The notes below the pieces were generated by a model. That model had not been told where the DNA came from. It saw only the letters and a program-made list of their open reading frames with translations, and did no database searches. Of a stretch of DNA of 64,000 bases, positions 15,513 through 25,834 are shown piece by piece. Source of the DNA: Pelomonas margarita (lineage in GTDB: Bacteria; Pseudomonadota; Gammaproteobacteria; Burkholderiales; Burkholderiaceae_C); the NCBI RefSeq assembly GCF_043555875.1, contig NZ_JBIGHW010000011.1:87063-151062 (forward strand). Reading direction: 5' to 3'. The translations under genes and the position numbers were made by a program. Each line of letters opens with the position of its first letter. Within the stretch, counting starts at the first letter, position 1.

Positions 15513-16408
15513 TGTTCCAGCAGCTCGGCGTCATCGGATGTGGCCTGATGGGCGGCAGCTTTGCGCTGGCGATGAAGAAGGCCGGCCTGGTCAAGCGCGT
15601 CGTCGGCTACAGCAAGTCGCCGTCCACCACCAAGCAGGCCAAGAAGCTGGGCATCATCGACGTCGCCGCCGAGTCGGCGCTGCTTGCCGTGTCGGGCTCG
15701 GACATCGTGTTGATCGCCGTGCCGGTGTCGGCCACCGAAGCCACGCTGAAGGCCATCCGCCACCTCGTGAACCCCGGGGTGCTGTTCATGGACGTGGGCT
15801 CGACAAAGTGCGACGTCATCGAAGCCGCGCGCCGCGCGCTGGGCGAGCGCGCTGCCAGCTTCGTGCCCTGCCACCCCATCGCCGGCAAGGAATCGGGCGG
15901 CGTGCAGCATGCCGAGGCGACGCTGTACGAAGGCCGCCAGGTCATCCTGACGCCGCAGCCGTTCACGAACCCGCAGCTGGTGCAACTGGCCACCGACGTG
16001 TGGTCGGCGCTGGGCACGACGGTGCTGAAGATGCGGCCGCACAACCACGACGCCGCGTTTGCCGCCGTCAGCCATTTGCCGCATCTGCTGGCCTTCGCCT
16101 ATTTCCAGGCCATCGCCGAGCAGCCCGCCGCGCGCGACTACCTGAGCCTCGCCGGCCCGGGCTTCCGCGACTTCACGCGCATCGCCGCCGGTGAGCCCGG
16201 TGTCTGGCGCGACATCCTGCTGGCCAACAAGCACGAGGTGCTGGCGCAGTCCAAGCGCTTCCGCACGATGCTGGACCAGCTCGAAGCCCTCATCGAAGCC
16301 GGCGACGCCGCCGCGCTCGAAGCCGCGCTGCGCCCGATCGCCGAAGGCCGCTCGGCCTGGAACCTGTCTTCTTCCGCTGTCCCTCCCGGCCGCCCTCCGG
16401 CTAAGTGA
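15512..16408 (+). CDS. tyrA: Prephenate dehydrogenase family protein
   Basis: NAD(P)-dependent prephenate (or arogenate) dehydrogenase of tyrosine synthesis, 298 residues. Nucleotide-binding motif GVIGCGLMGGSFALAMKKAG at the N-terminus; DIVLIAVPVSAT; active-site HPIAGKESGGV; helical dimer domain with FRDFTRIAAGEPGVWRDI. The ATG at 15512 fits the family start; the frame extends upstream through a repeat without a good start. Its stop overlaps the aroA-cmk ATG (TGATG). Confidence 0.95.
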   Translation: MFQQLGVIGCGLMGGSFALAMKKAGLVKRVVGYSKSPSTTKQAKKLGIIDVAAESALLAVSGSDIVLIAVPVSATEATLKAIRHLVNPGVLFMDVGSTKCDVIEAARRALGERAASFVPCHPIAGKESGGVQHAEATLYEGRQVILTPQPFTNPQLVQLATDVWSALGTTVLKMRPHNHDAAFAAVSHLPHLLAFAYFQAIAEQPAARDYLSLAGPGFRDFTRIAAGEPGVWRDILLANKHEVLAQSKRFRTMLDQLEALIEAGDAAALEAALRPIAEGRSAWNLSSSAVPPGRPPAK

Positions 16409-18408
16409 TGTTCAAGATCCCCTTCCTCGACCTGCCGCCGCTGCGCGGTGCCGCGGGCACGGTGCGCCTGCCCGGCTCCAAGAGCATTTCCAACCGCGTG
16501 CTGCTGCTGGCGGCGCTCAGCGAGGGCAAGACCTTCGTGCGCGACCTGCTGGCGTCGGACGACACGGCCGTCATGCTGGAGTCGCTGCGCACACTGGGCT
16601 GTGGCGTCTGGCGCGAGGGCGACGCGGTCGTCATCGACGGCCTGGGCGGCCAACTGCGCGCCAAGGAGGCCAAGCTGTTCCTCGGCAATGCCGGTACGGC
16701 AATGCGCCCGCTGACGGCCGCGCTGGCGCTGCTGGCCGCCACGCAGGGCGGCAGCTTCGAGGTGTCGGGCGTGCCGCGCATGCACGAGCGCCCCATCGGC
16801 GACCTCGTCGACGCGCTGCGCGGCCTGGGCTGCGAGATCGACGACCTCGGCAACGCCGGCTACCCGCCGCTGCGCCTGCGCGGCCCATCCAAGCTGGCGC
16901 TGGACACGCCCGTGCGCGTGCGCGGCGATGTGTCCAGCCAGTTCCTGACGGCTTTGCTGCTAGCGCTGCCGCTCGTGGCCGAGCGCAGCATCCGCATCGA
17001 AGTCATCGGTGAGTTGATCTCCAAGCCCTACATCGAGATCACGCTGGCGCTCCTGGCGCGCTTCGGCATCGCCGTGCAGCGTGAAGGCTGGGAGGCATTC
17101 GTCATCCCGGCCGGCAGCCGATACGTGTCGCCGGGCGAGGTGTTCGTTGAAGGCGACGCGTCGTCGGCGTCGTACTTCGTCGGCTTGGGCGCCATTGCCG
17201 CCACCGACACGCCGATCCGCATCGAAGGCGTCGGCAGCGAATCGCTGCAGGGCGACGTGCGCTTCATCGAGGCCGCCGCCGCGATGGGCGCCGAGGTCAA
17301 GGCCGGCCCGAACTGGCTGGAGGTCAAGCGCGGCGCCTGGCCGCTCAAGGGCCTGACGCTGGACTGCAACCACATCCCCGACGCGGCGATGACGCTGACC
17401 GTCATGGCGCTGTACGCCGACGGCCCGACGACGCTGACCAACATCGCCAGCTGGCGCGTCAAGGAAACCGACCGCATCGCCGCGATGGCCACCGAGCTGC
17501 GCAAGCTGGGCGCGACGGTCGACGAAGGCCCGGACTGGATCCGCGTGCAGCCGCTGAAGGACTGGCAGGCCGCGGCCATCCACACCTACGACGACCACCG
17601 CGTCGCGATGTGCTTCTCGCTGGCGGCCTTCAACGGCCTGGTCACTGCCGCCGCCAAGCCGGTCCGCATCCTGGAGCCGCACTGCGTCGCCAAGACCTTC
17701 CCGGACTATTTCGAGACGCTGTTCGGCGTCGTCAGCGTCGACGCCGCCGACGTGCCGGTCATCACCATCGACGGCCCGACGGCGTCCGGCAAGGGCACGC
17801 TGGCCGACGAGGTGGGCAAGCTGCTGGGCTTCAACGTGCTGGACTCCGGCGCGCTGTACCGCGTGACCGGCCTGGCCGCCCGCCGCGCCGGCCTGGACCT
17901 GGACGACGGCGACGCCGTGGCCGCCATCGTGCCGACGCTGCAGCTGCGCTTCGCCGACGGCCACGTCTTCCTGGGCCAGGAAGACGTCAGCGCCCGGCTG
18001 CGTGCCGAGGCCACAGGGCTGCTGGCGTCGCAGGTGGCCGTGCACCCGCAGGTGCGCCGCGCGCTGCACCAGCTGCAGCTGGACTTCCGCCGCCTGCCCG
18101 GCCTCGTCGCCGACGGCCGCGACATGGGCACGGCCATCTTCCCGGACGCCGCGCTGAAGGTCTTCCTCACCGCCAGCGCTGCCACGCGCGCAGAGCGTCG
18201 GCATAAGCAATTGATTTCCAAGGGTATTTCGGCTAGTATCGAAGGCTTGCGTGAAGATTTGGAGGCGCGAGACGAGAGGGACAAGAACCGCTCGACCTCG
18301 CCTCTGGAGCCAGCGCAAGACGCGCAACTGCTCGACAACTCGGCGCTGACCATCGAAGCCTCGGTGGACCAGATGTTGGCTTGGTGGCAGCAGCGCAGGC
18401 CCTTCTGA
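16408..18408 (+). CDS. aroA-cmk: Fused EPSP synthase/cytidylate kinase
   Basis: A single 666-residue frame. Residues 1 to about 445 are 3-phosphoshikimate 1-carboxyvinyltransferase: LPGSKSISNRVLLLAAL, LGNAGTAMRPLTAAL, MHERPIGDLV and KETDRIAAMATEL. From about residue 450 follows CMP kinase with P-loop DGPTASGKGTLADEVGK, LDSGALYR and VADGRDMGTAIFPDA. Each part is full length and separate genes in most bacteria; the fusion is known in Burkholderiales. It joins aromatic synthesis to pyrimidine nucleotide metabolism in one protein. Its 3' part carries a likely rpsA promoter. Confidence 0.96.
   Translation: MFKIPFLDLPPLRGAAGTVRLPGSKSISNRVLLLAALSEGKTFVRDLLASDDTAVMLESLRTLGCGVWREGDAVVIDGLGGQLRAKEAKLFLGNAGTAMRPLTAALALLAATQGGSFEVSGVPRMHERPIGDLVDALRGLGCEIDDLGNAGYPPLRLRGPSKLALDTPVRVRGDVSSQFLTALLLALPLVAERSIRIEVIGELISKPYIEITLALLARFGIAVQREGWEAFVIPAGSRYVSPGEVFVEGDASSASYFVGLGAIAATDTPIRIEGVGSESLQGDVRFIEAAAAMGAEVKAGPNWLEVKRGAWPLKGLTLDCNHIPDAAMTLTVMALYADGPTTLTNIASWRVKETDRIAAMATELRKLGATVDEGPDWIRVQPLKDWQAAAIHTYDDHRVAMCFSLAAFNGLVTAAAKPVRILEPHCVAKTFPDYFETLFGVVSVDAADVPVITIDGPTASGKGTLADEVGKLLGFNVLDSGALYRVTGLAARRAGLDLDDGDAVAAIVPTLQLRFADGHVFLGQEDVSARLRAEATGLLASQVAVHPQVRRALHQLQLDFRRLPGLVADGRDMGTAIFPDAALKVFLTASAATRAERRHKQLISKGISASIEGLREDLEARDERDKNRSTSPLEPAQDAQLLDNSALTIEASVDQMLAWWQQRRPF
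18211..18239 (+). promoter_or_regulatory. Sigma-70-like promoter inside cmk, likely for rpsA
   Basis: TTGATT (18211-18216) and TAGTAT (18234-18239) are separated by exactly 17 bases. The patch is unusually AT-rich within very GC-rich coding sequence, and rpsA starts about 355 bases downstream. rpsA promoters inside or near cmk are known in other proteobacteria. Confidence 0.6.
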
Positions 18409-18470
18409 ACTGAACCGCAGAGGGGCCACGGCCCGCCGGCCAGCATCGGGCGCCCGCCCGGTTGCCATGA

Positions 18471-18577
18471 GCGACGCAAGTCGCCTGGCTTGTGACGAGC
18501 AACGCAAGTTGCTCGGCCGGTGATGTCAACAACCTAACCCCGCAGGCTCGCCTGCAACGCGCGCCGTTCCACGGCGC
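18471..18577 (+). promoter_or_regulatory. rpsA leader with four hairpins
   Basis: Between cmk and rpsA the leader can form four consecutive hairpins: GCGAC-GCAA-GTCGC (18471-18484), GAGCAAC-GCAA-GTTGCTC (18497-18514), GCAGG-CTCG-CCTGC (18542-18555) and GCGCCG-TTCCA-CGGCGC (18561-18577). The first two have GNRA-type GCAA loops. The enteric rpsA leader also folds in serial hairpins that S1 binds to repress itself, so autoregulation is plausible. Confidence 0.6.
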
Positions 18578-18593
18578 ATCAGGATCAACCAAC

Positions 18594-20306
<1,713 letters not shown>

Positions 20307-20320
20307 GCTCTCGGTCGACC

Positions 20321-20344
20321 ACCCGGCCTGCATGCAGGCCGGGT
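20321..20344 (+). terminator. Palindrome after rpsA
   Basis: ACCCGGCCTGCA followed by its exact reverse complement forms a perfect 24-bp palindrome 14 bases after the rpsA stop. There is no T-run, so it may end or attenuate transcription before ihfB, or stabilise the 3' end. Confidence 0.55.
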
Positions 20345-20413
20345 ATGCTCCCCACAGGCTCGCCGGCCTCGCCAGCGAGCCTGTTTCAATTCTGATCCCT
20401 GCAAATTCCTGCC

Positions 20414-20713
20414 ATGACCCGCTCTGACCTCGTCGCCGTGCTCGCCGAACGATTTGGCCAACTGACCCAGCGGGACACCGAATTCGCGGTCAAGACGATC
20501 CTGGACGCCATGAGCGACGCACTGGCCAGGGGGCACCGCATCGAGATCCGCGGCTTCGGCAGCTTCTCCATCAGCCGCCGCCCGCCCCGCTTGGGCCGCA
20601 ACCCGCGCAGCGGCGAACAGGTCATGATCCCCGAGAAGCTGGCGCCGCACTTCAAGCCCGGCAAGGCGCTGCGCGAAGCGGTCGACCAGCACCTGCCGGT
20701 GACCGACGCCTGA
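20414..20713 (+). CDS. ihfB: Integration host factor subunit beta
   Basis: HU/IHF-family DNA-bending protein, 99 residues. Begins MTRSDLVAVLAERF; the DNA arm contains IEIRGFGSFSISRRPPRLGR followed by NPRSGEQV. The position after rpsA and the KLAPHFKPGKALRE tail mark the beta subunit. It works as a heterodimer with IhfA in recombination, replication and promoter architecture. Confidence 0.96.
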   Translation: MTRSDLVAVLAERFGQLTQRDTEFAVKTILDAMSDALARGHRIEIRGFGSFSISRRPPRLGRNPRSGEQVMIPEKLAPHFKPGKALREAVDQHLPVTDA

Positions 20714-20729
20714 GCCAGAATCCGGGGCC

Positions 20730-21023
20730 ATGCGCACCCTCGTCTGGCTCCTGCGAGCCCTCGTCTTCTTCACGCTGTTCGCCTTTGCGCTGAACAACGG
20801 CCACGACGCCGTCGTGCGCTGGTTCTTCGGCCACGAATGGCGTGCCCCGCAGGTGATCATCGTGCTCGTGGCCTTCGCGGCCGGCGCCGCGTTCGGCGTG
20901 CTGGCGATGGTGCCGACCTGGTGGCGCCACCGCCGCGCAGCGCAGCGCGCCGAAACCTCCGCCCCCACTCCCGCGCCCGAGGCGCCTGCCGTTCCCTACG
21001 CCGCCCACCAAGATGGAGTTTGA
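20730..21023 (+). CDS. lapA: LapA family inner membrane protein
   Basis: A 97-residue membrane protein with two helices (about residues 5-21 and 42-62) separated by a conserved short loop NNGHDAVVRWFFG, and a charged, Pro/Ala-rich cytoplasmic tail: the DUF1049/LapA layout. LapA works with LapB in controlling LPS synthesis through LpxC turnover. It overlaps lapB by 11 bases. Confidence 0.88.
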   Translation: MRTLVWLLRALVFFTLFAFALNNGHDAVVRWFFGHEWRAPQVIIVLVAFAAGAAFGVLAMVPTWWRHRRAAQRAETSAPTPAPEAPAVPYAAHQDGV

Positions 21024-22155
21024 TCCACGCTGGCTGCTGTTCGTCCTGCCCGTCGTCTTCGTCCTCGGCTGGCTGGCTTCCAAGCTGGACTCCAAGCAGT
21101 GGAAGCTGGAGCAGCGTGAATCGCCCAAGGCCTATTTCAAGGGGCTCAATCTGCTGCTGAACGAGCAGCAGGACAAGGCCATCGACGCCTTCATCGAAGC
21201 CGTCCAGAACGACCCCGACACGTCGGAGCTGCACTTCGCGCTGGGCAGCCTGTTCCGCCGTCGCGGCGAGACCGAGCGTGCCGTGCGCGTGCATGAGCAC
21301 CTCATCCGGCGCGGCGACATCGCCAAGGCCGACCGCGACCGCGCCCAGCACGAGCTGGCGCAGGACTTCTTCAAGGCCGGCCTGTTCGACCGCGCCGAGG
21401 CGGCCTATGCCGAGCTGCGCGGCACTGCGTTCGAGCGCGAGGCGCGCCTGGCGCTGCTGTCGCTGTACGAGCGCTCGCGCGACTGGGCCAAAGCGGCCGA
21501 GGTGGCCGCCGAGCTGGAAGCTGCCGGCACGGGCTCGTTCTCTGGCCGCATTGCGCACTACCTGTGCGAGCAGGCGCTCGTTGCCCAGTCGCAAGGCCAT
21601 GCCGACCTTGCACCCGAGTTACTCGACCAGGCCCAGCGCCGCGCGCCCGAGGCCGCCCGCGCCTACGTCCTGCAAGGCCAGATAGCCTTGAAGGCCGGCC
21701 ATCCCGAGACCGCGATGGCGGCCTTCACGACGCTGCTGGCCGCGAACCCGCCGGCCTTCAACCTCGTCGCCGCCGACTGCGCGGCTGCGGCCAAGGCCCT
21801 GGGCCAACCCGAGCGCGCCATCGCGATGCTCACCGAGCAATACCAGCGCGCGCCCAGCATGCACCTGCTGCGCGCACTGGCCACACTGCAACCCGGGCCG
21901 CAGCGCGAGCGCCTGGCAGCCCACCTGCGCGAGCAGCCCGCGCTGTCGGCCGCGACGGATCTGCTCAAGCTCAATGCCGCCGCGCTGCCTGCCGATGAGG
22001 CCGGCCCGCTGGTGCAGACGCTGGAGAAGGCGACGAAGCCCTTGCTGCGCTACCGCTGCGCGGCCTGCGGCTTCGAAGCCGCCCACTATTTCTGGCAGTG
22101 CCCAGGTTGCCTGAACTGGGATTCCTATCCTCCCCGGCACGTGGAAGAGCTGTAA
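21013..22155 (+). CDS. lapB: LPS assembly protein LapB
   Basis: Tetratricopeptide-repeat protein (380 residues) anchored by one N-terminal helix (WLLFVLPVVFVLGWLASKLD), with TPR repeats from about 45 to 330 and a rubredoxin-like zinc module at the C-terminus: YRCAACGFEA and WQCPGCLNWDSYPP. This is the LapB/YciM architecture, which recruits FtsH to degrade LpxC and coordinates LPS assembly. The following glycosyltransferase genes support an LPS role. Confidence 0.95.
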   Translation: MEFDPRWLLFVLPVVFVLGWLASKLDSKQWKLEQRESPKAYFKGLNLLLNEQQDKAIDAFIEAVQNDPDTSELHFALGSLFRRRGETERAVRVHEHLIRRGDIAKADRDRAQHELAQDFFKAGLFDRAEAAYAELRGTAFEREARLALLSLYERSRDWAKAAEVAAELEAAGTGSFSGRIAHYLCEQALVAQSQGHADLAPELLDQAQRRAPEAARAYVLQGQIALKAGHPETAMAAFTTLLAANPPAFNLVAADCAAAAKALGQPERAIAMLTEQYQRAPSMHLLRALATLQPGPQRERLAAHLREQPALSAATDLLKLNAAALPADEAGPLVQTLEKATKPLLRYRCAACGFEAAHYFWQCPGCLNWDSYPPRHVEEL

Positions 22156-22159
22156 CTCG

Positions 22160-22891
22160 ATGCGCCATATCGTCTGCATGAAATGGGGCACCAAGTACGG
22201 CCCCGAGTACGTCAACCGGCTCTACGCGATGGTGCTCCGGCACCTGCGCGGCGACTTCAGGTTCGTCTGCCTGACCGACCGCACCGACGGCATCCGCCCC
22301 GAGGTGAGCTGCTTCCCCATCCCCGAGCTCACGCTGCCCAATGGCGAGCCCGAGCGCGGCTGGAAGAAGCTGACCACCTTCAGCCCCGTGCTAGTCAACG
22401 ACTACGGTCTGCGCGGCACGGCACTGTTCCTGGACCTGGACGTCGTCATCGTCGATGACATCACGCCGTTCTTCGAGCTGCCGGGCGAGTTCCTCGTCAT
22501 CCACGACTGGAAGCGCCCCTGGCGCATCACGGGCAACTCCTCGGTCTACCGCTGGGAGCTCGGCGCGCACCAGGACGTGCTGACCGAATTCGTCGCCGAC
22601 CAGGCCAAGGCCAAGGCCGAGTTCCGCAACGAGCAGGCCTTCCTGTCGGCCGTGCTGCACCGCCAGGGCAAGTTGAAATACTGGGATGACGCCTGGTGTG
22701 CCAGCTACAAGTACCACTGCCTCCCGGCCTGGCCGACGAGCTACTGGCGTGACCCGTTCATCCCCGACGGCGCCCGCATCCTGATCTTCCACGGTGTCAT
22801 GAACCCGCCCGACGCGCTGGCCGGCCGCAGCAACGGCAACTGGCGGCATGCGCGCCCGGCGAGCTGGATCGCGGACCACTGGCGCGAATGA
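22160..22891 (+). CDS. Putative glycosyltransferase with DxD motif
   Basis: A 243-residue soluble protein starting four bases after lapB. It begins with a strand-like IVCMKWGTKYGPEYVNRLYA; LFLDLDVVIVDDI contains a DxD motif of the kind that binds metal and nucleotide sugar in GT-A enzymes; HGVMNPPDAL near the end supplies a His as in GT8-like folds. The exact family and sugar are unknown. Context (lapAB, further glycosyltransferases, msbA) points to LPS core or O-chain decoration. Confidence 0.65.
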   Translation: MRHIVCMKWGTKYGPEYVNRLYAMVLRHLRGDFRFVCLTDRTDGIRPEVSCFPIPELTLPNGEPERGWKKLTTFSPVLVNDYGLRGTALFLDLDVVIVDDITPFFELPGEFLVIHDWKRPWRITGNSSVYRWELGAHQDVLTEFVADQAKAKAEFRNEQAFLSAVLHRQGKLKYWDDAWCASYKYHCLPAWPTSYWRDPFIPDGARILIFHGVMNPPDALAGRSNGNWRHARPASWIADHWRE

Positions 22892-22898
22892 GCGGCGC

Positions 22899-23852
22899 AT
22901 GACCCTCGTCGTCCTGATCCTCAAGGGCCTGCTGATCCTCGGCACGCTGCTGTTCCTGCGAGAAGTCTGGACCGTGCTGCGCGCCCGCGTGCCCGAGCGC
23001 ACGCACGAGACCACTGTCGGCGCCGCCCGGTGCGACACCCCCATCCCCCAGGTGATCTGGACCTACTGGCACGCCTCGCCGCCGCCGGACTTCATCCAGG
23101 CCTGCCTGGAGAACTGGCAGCGCTGTGCACCCGACCACGAGATCCGCCTGCTCGACCGCGACGGCGCGCTGAACTGGCTGCCCGCGCTGCGCGCCGACTT
23201 CGACACCCTGCCCGCCTACCGCCAGGCCGACTGGCTGCGCATCCAGCTGCTGGCCCGCCACGGCGGCGTGTGGATGGACGCCTCCATCCTGCTGGCCCGC
23301 GACCTGGACTGGCTGCATCAGCAGCGCGAGCGGCGCGCGGCGAGCTATGTGGGCTTCTACATCGACCGGTTCACGACTCGCCCCGAAAAGCCCATCGTTG
23401 AGAACTGGCTGATGGCCGCCGCGCCCGGGTGCCCTTTCACGCAAGCGTTGGCAGACGCCTTCGACCAGGCGCTGGACGAGGGTGCCGAGGCCGTGCTTTC
23501 GCGCCTGGCCACACAAGGCCGCGCCGCATGCGTGCTGCAAGGGCTGGACACGGATTCGCAGCGCTACCTGCTGATGCACGTCGTCGCGGCCGACCTGCTG
23601 GACCGCCACGCCGACGCCTACCGACTCGTGCTCATGCGGGCCGAAGACGGACCCCTCGCCTGGCTCAGCCAGGTGGGCTGGCGCAAGACGCATCTCTACG
23701 TCCGCATCGCGCTGACGCCCTGCCCACGCCGCCTGCCGGCGCTGCTGAAGCTGCGCGGCAACGACCGTCGCCTCGTCGAGAAGCACTGGCTGCGCGGCCG
23801 CGTGCTGCCCGGCAGCGCGCTGGACAGCCTGCTGCGACGGCGCACGTCATGA
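22899..23852 (+). CDS. Glycosyltransferase of the DXD sugar-binding (GT32/capsular) type
   Basis: A 317-residue protein with an N-terminal hydrophobic helix (LVVLILKGLLILGTLLFL), then IPQVIWTYWHASPPP and the core YRQADWLRIQLLARHGGVWM-DAS, typical of sugar-binding DXD glycosyltransferases in capsule and LPS clusters. The ATG at 22899 is preferred over an upstream GTG that would overlap the previous gene. Its stop overlaps the next start (ATGA). Donor and acceptor are unknown. Confidence 0.75.
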   Translation: MTLVVLILKGLLILGTLLFLREVWTVLRARVPERTHETTVGAARCDTPIPQVIWTYWHASPPPDFIQACLENWQRCAPDHEIRLLDRDGALNWLPALRADFDTLPAYRQADWLRIQLLARHGGVWMDASILLARDLDWLHQQRERRAASYVGFYIDRFTTRPEKPIVENWLMAAAPGCPFTQALADAFDQALDEGAEAVLSRLATQGRAACVLQGLDTDSQRYLLMHVVAADLLDRHADAYRLVLMRAEDGPLAWLSQVGWRKTHLYVRIALTPCPRRLPALLKLRGNDRRLVEKHWLRGRVLPGSALDSLLRRRTS

Positions 23853-24817
23853 GCTGGCTCAGCCTGCTGCTGCCGCTGTACCGCGTGCAGGCCTGGCTGC
23901 CAGCCTGCATCGAGTCGCTGCGGCCGCAGCTGGACGACGGCGTGGAGATCATCTGCGTGGACGATGCGTCGCCCGACGACTCCGCCGCGCTGGTGCAGCA
24001 GTTGCTGCCGCAGGCCCGCGTCATCCGTTTGCCCGCCAATGGCGGCGTCAGTGCGGCGCGCAACCGGCTGCTGGACGAGGCCCGGGGCGACTACCTCTGG
24101 TTCATCGACCCCGACGACCTCGTCGAGCCCGGCGTCATCCCGCGCCTGAAGGCCTTGCTCGCCCAGCACCAGCCCGACCTGCTGACGCTGGACTTCCGCC
24201 TCTTCGACGACGGCCCGTGCACCCATTCCATCAAGCCGCGCCACCGCCACCTCAGCAGCTTCGCCGGCCCGGGCCACGTCGTCATGGACGACGTGAACCT
24301 GCGGCTGCGCGGCCTGTTCGCCAACGGCCAGTTCCATCCCTGGAGCAAGGTCGTGCGCCGGGCCTGCTGGCCGACGTCGCTGCGCTTCCCCGTCGGCCGC
24401 ATTTACGAGGACCTCGCGCTGTACCCGCGCCTGGCCCTGCACACGCCGCGCCACCTCCACATCCCCGAAGTCTGGATGGCCTACCGCCAGCGCGGCGGCA
24501 GCCTGATGTCGGCCCTGTGCACGCAGCGGCTGGACGACTGGACGGCCGCGCTGGACGGCCTCGCCGCCGAGCTGCCGCCGCTGGATGAGGACACCCGCTT
24601 CGAGATTGCGCACTTCTGCGCCCGCACGCTGATGCGCGCCCGGCGGCGCCGGCTGCAGCTGGGCGGGCCGGCGCTGGACGGACTGGCGGCCGATGCGCAA
24701 CGCTTCGAGCGCAGTTCGCCCCTGAGCCGCGACCAGCTGCTGGCGGCCTATGTGCGCCGTGGCCGCTGGCTGCGCGGCCTGCAGTGGTGGGCTCAGCGCG
24801 CGCCGCAGGCGCGGTAG
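23849..24817 (+). CDS. Family 2 glycosyltransferase
   Basis: GT-A fold transferase of 322 residues. Starts SWLSLLLPLYRVQAWLPACI; nucleotide-binding VEIICVDDASPDDS; NGGVSAARNRLLDEARG; DxD-like motif WFIDPDDLVEPG; and PVGRIYEDLALYPRLAL as acceptor-site motif. Coupled to the preceding gene by ATGA. Its last 25 bases overlap the 3' end of the convergent GT4 gene. Confidence 0.88.
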   Translation: MSWLSLLLPLYRVQAWLPACIESLRPQLDDGVEIICVDDASPDDSAALVQQLLPQARVIRLPANGGVSAARNRLLDEARGDYLWFIDPDDLVEPGVIPRLKALLAQHQPDLLTLDFRLFDDGPCTHSIKPRHRHLSSFAGPGHVVMDDVNLRLRGLFANGQFHPWSKVVRRACWPTSLRFPVGRIYEDLALYPRLALHTPRHLHIPEVWMAYRQRGGSLMSALCTQRLDDWTAALDGLAAELPPLDEDTRFEIAHFCARTLMRARRRRLQLGGPALDGLAADAQRFERSSPLSRDQLLAAYVRRGRWLRGLQWWAQRAPQAR

Positions 24818-25797
24818 AACGCCTCGATCTCCGCCACACGGGCCGGCAAGGCATAGGGCTCGACCGGGTGCGCACGCCGCGCCGGCCGCAGCGCATGCAG
24901 GCGGGCCAGCGCCGCCGCCAGCGCAGCCGCATCACCGCAGGGCAGCAAAGGTTCGAAGCTGGCCTGCAGATGCAGCGCGCCCTCGGTGGCCGTGGCCAGG
25001 ATGGGCAGGCCGGCGTGCATGGCCTCCAGGAAGACCAGCCCGAACGGCTCGCTGCGCGCGGCGCTGACGAACAGGTCGAACGCAGCCAGGCAATTGGCCG
25101 GCTCGTTCGTGAAGCCCGGCATGACGACGCCCGCCCCTGCCGCCGACCGCACCGCCCGCCAGTCCGGCCCCTGCCCCACGAGCACGAGGCGGGCGCCGGG
25201 CAAGGCCCCGCGCTCGAAGGCCTGCACCAGCAGGTCCCAGCCCTTGCTGTGCTCGCTGCGGCCCAGCGTGCCCACCAGCCAGTCGTCCGGACCCACGCCC
25301 CAGGCCGCGCGCAGCCGCTCGCGGGCGCCGGGGTCGGCCGGCCTGGGCTGGCTCCAGTTATTGATCTGCGCGACGCGGCCGCCGAAGCCAGCCGGGATCT
25401 GGCCCAGCTGCTGCGGCGTGATCGCGATCAGCCCGTCCAGGTGCTGATGCTGATGCGGCTTGTAGGCGATGTGAAGCGTCGCCACGCGCACCGGCGGCAC
25501 GCTTACCCGCGCCAGCGCCTTGCACGCATGGCTCAGGTGGGCATGGCAGGCATCGGGCCGCCAGTGCCGCAGCCAGCGTGCCACGCGGTGGCCGGTGAAC
25601 AGCTGCGGCCAGGCCAGCCGGTGCTGCTGCACGCGCGCATCCAGCCGGTGCGCCCAGGCATCGGGCCGGTCCTCGGCCGCAGCCTCCGCCAGCAGAAAGC
25701 AGACCTCGTGCGACGCGCTCTGCGCGTTCGCCAATTCGATGGCGTAGCGCTCGCTGCCGGCGAAGCGTTTGGTGAAGAGAAGGTGGGCGATGCGCAT
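24793..25797 (-). CDS. Family 4 glycosyltransferase
   Basis: GT-B fold enzyme of 334 residues, the only gene of this cluster on the minus strand. N-terminal MRIAHLLFTKRFAGSERYAI is the usual acceptor-loop start; the C-terminal half has GTLGRSEHSKGWDLLVQAF, ARLVLVGQGPDW and the donor-binding SEPFGLVFLEAMHAGLPIL with the E-x7-E motif. The inner ATG at 25797 fits the family better than one further upstream that would run into the msbA promoter. It is divergent from msbA. Confidence 0.88.
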   Translation of the reverse strand: MRIAHLLFTKRFAGSERYAIELANAQSASHEVCFLLAEAAAEDRPDAWAHRLDARVQQHRLAWPQLFTGHRVARWLRHWRPDACHAHLSHACKALARVSVPPVRVATLHIAYKPHQHQHLDGLIAITPQQLGQIPAGFGGRVAQINNWSQPRPADPGARERLRAAWGVGPDDWLVGTLGRSEHSKGWDLLVQAFERGALPGARLVLVGQGPDWRAVRSAAGAGVVMPGFTNEPANCLAAFDLFVSAARSEPFGLVFLEAMHAGLPILATATEGALHLQASFEPLLPCGDAAALAAALARLHALRPARRAHPVEPYALPARVAEIEAFYRACGAR

Positions 25798-25834
25798 CGG
25801 GGCGTGATTGAAACACGGACGACAATCGCGCCCC

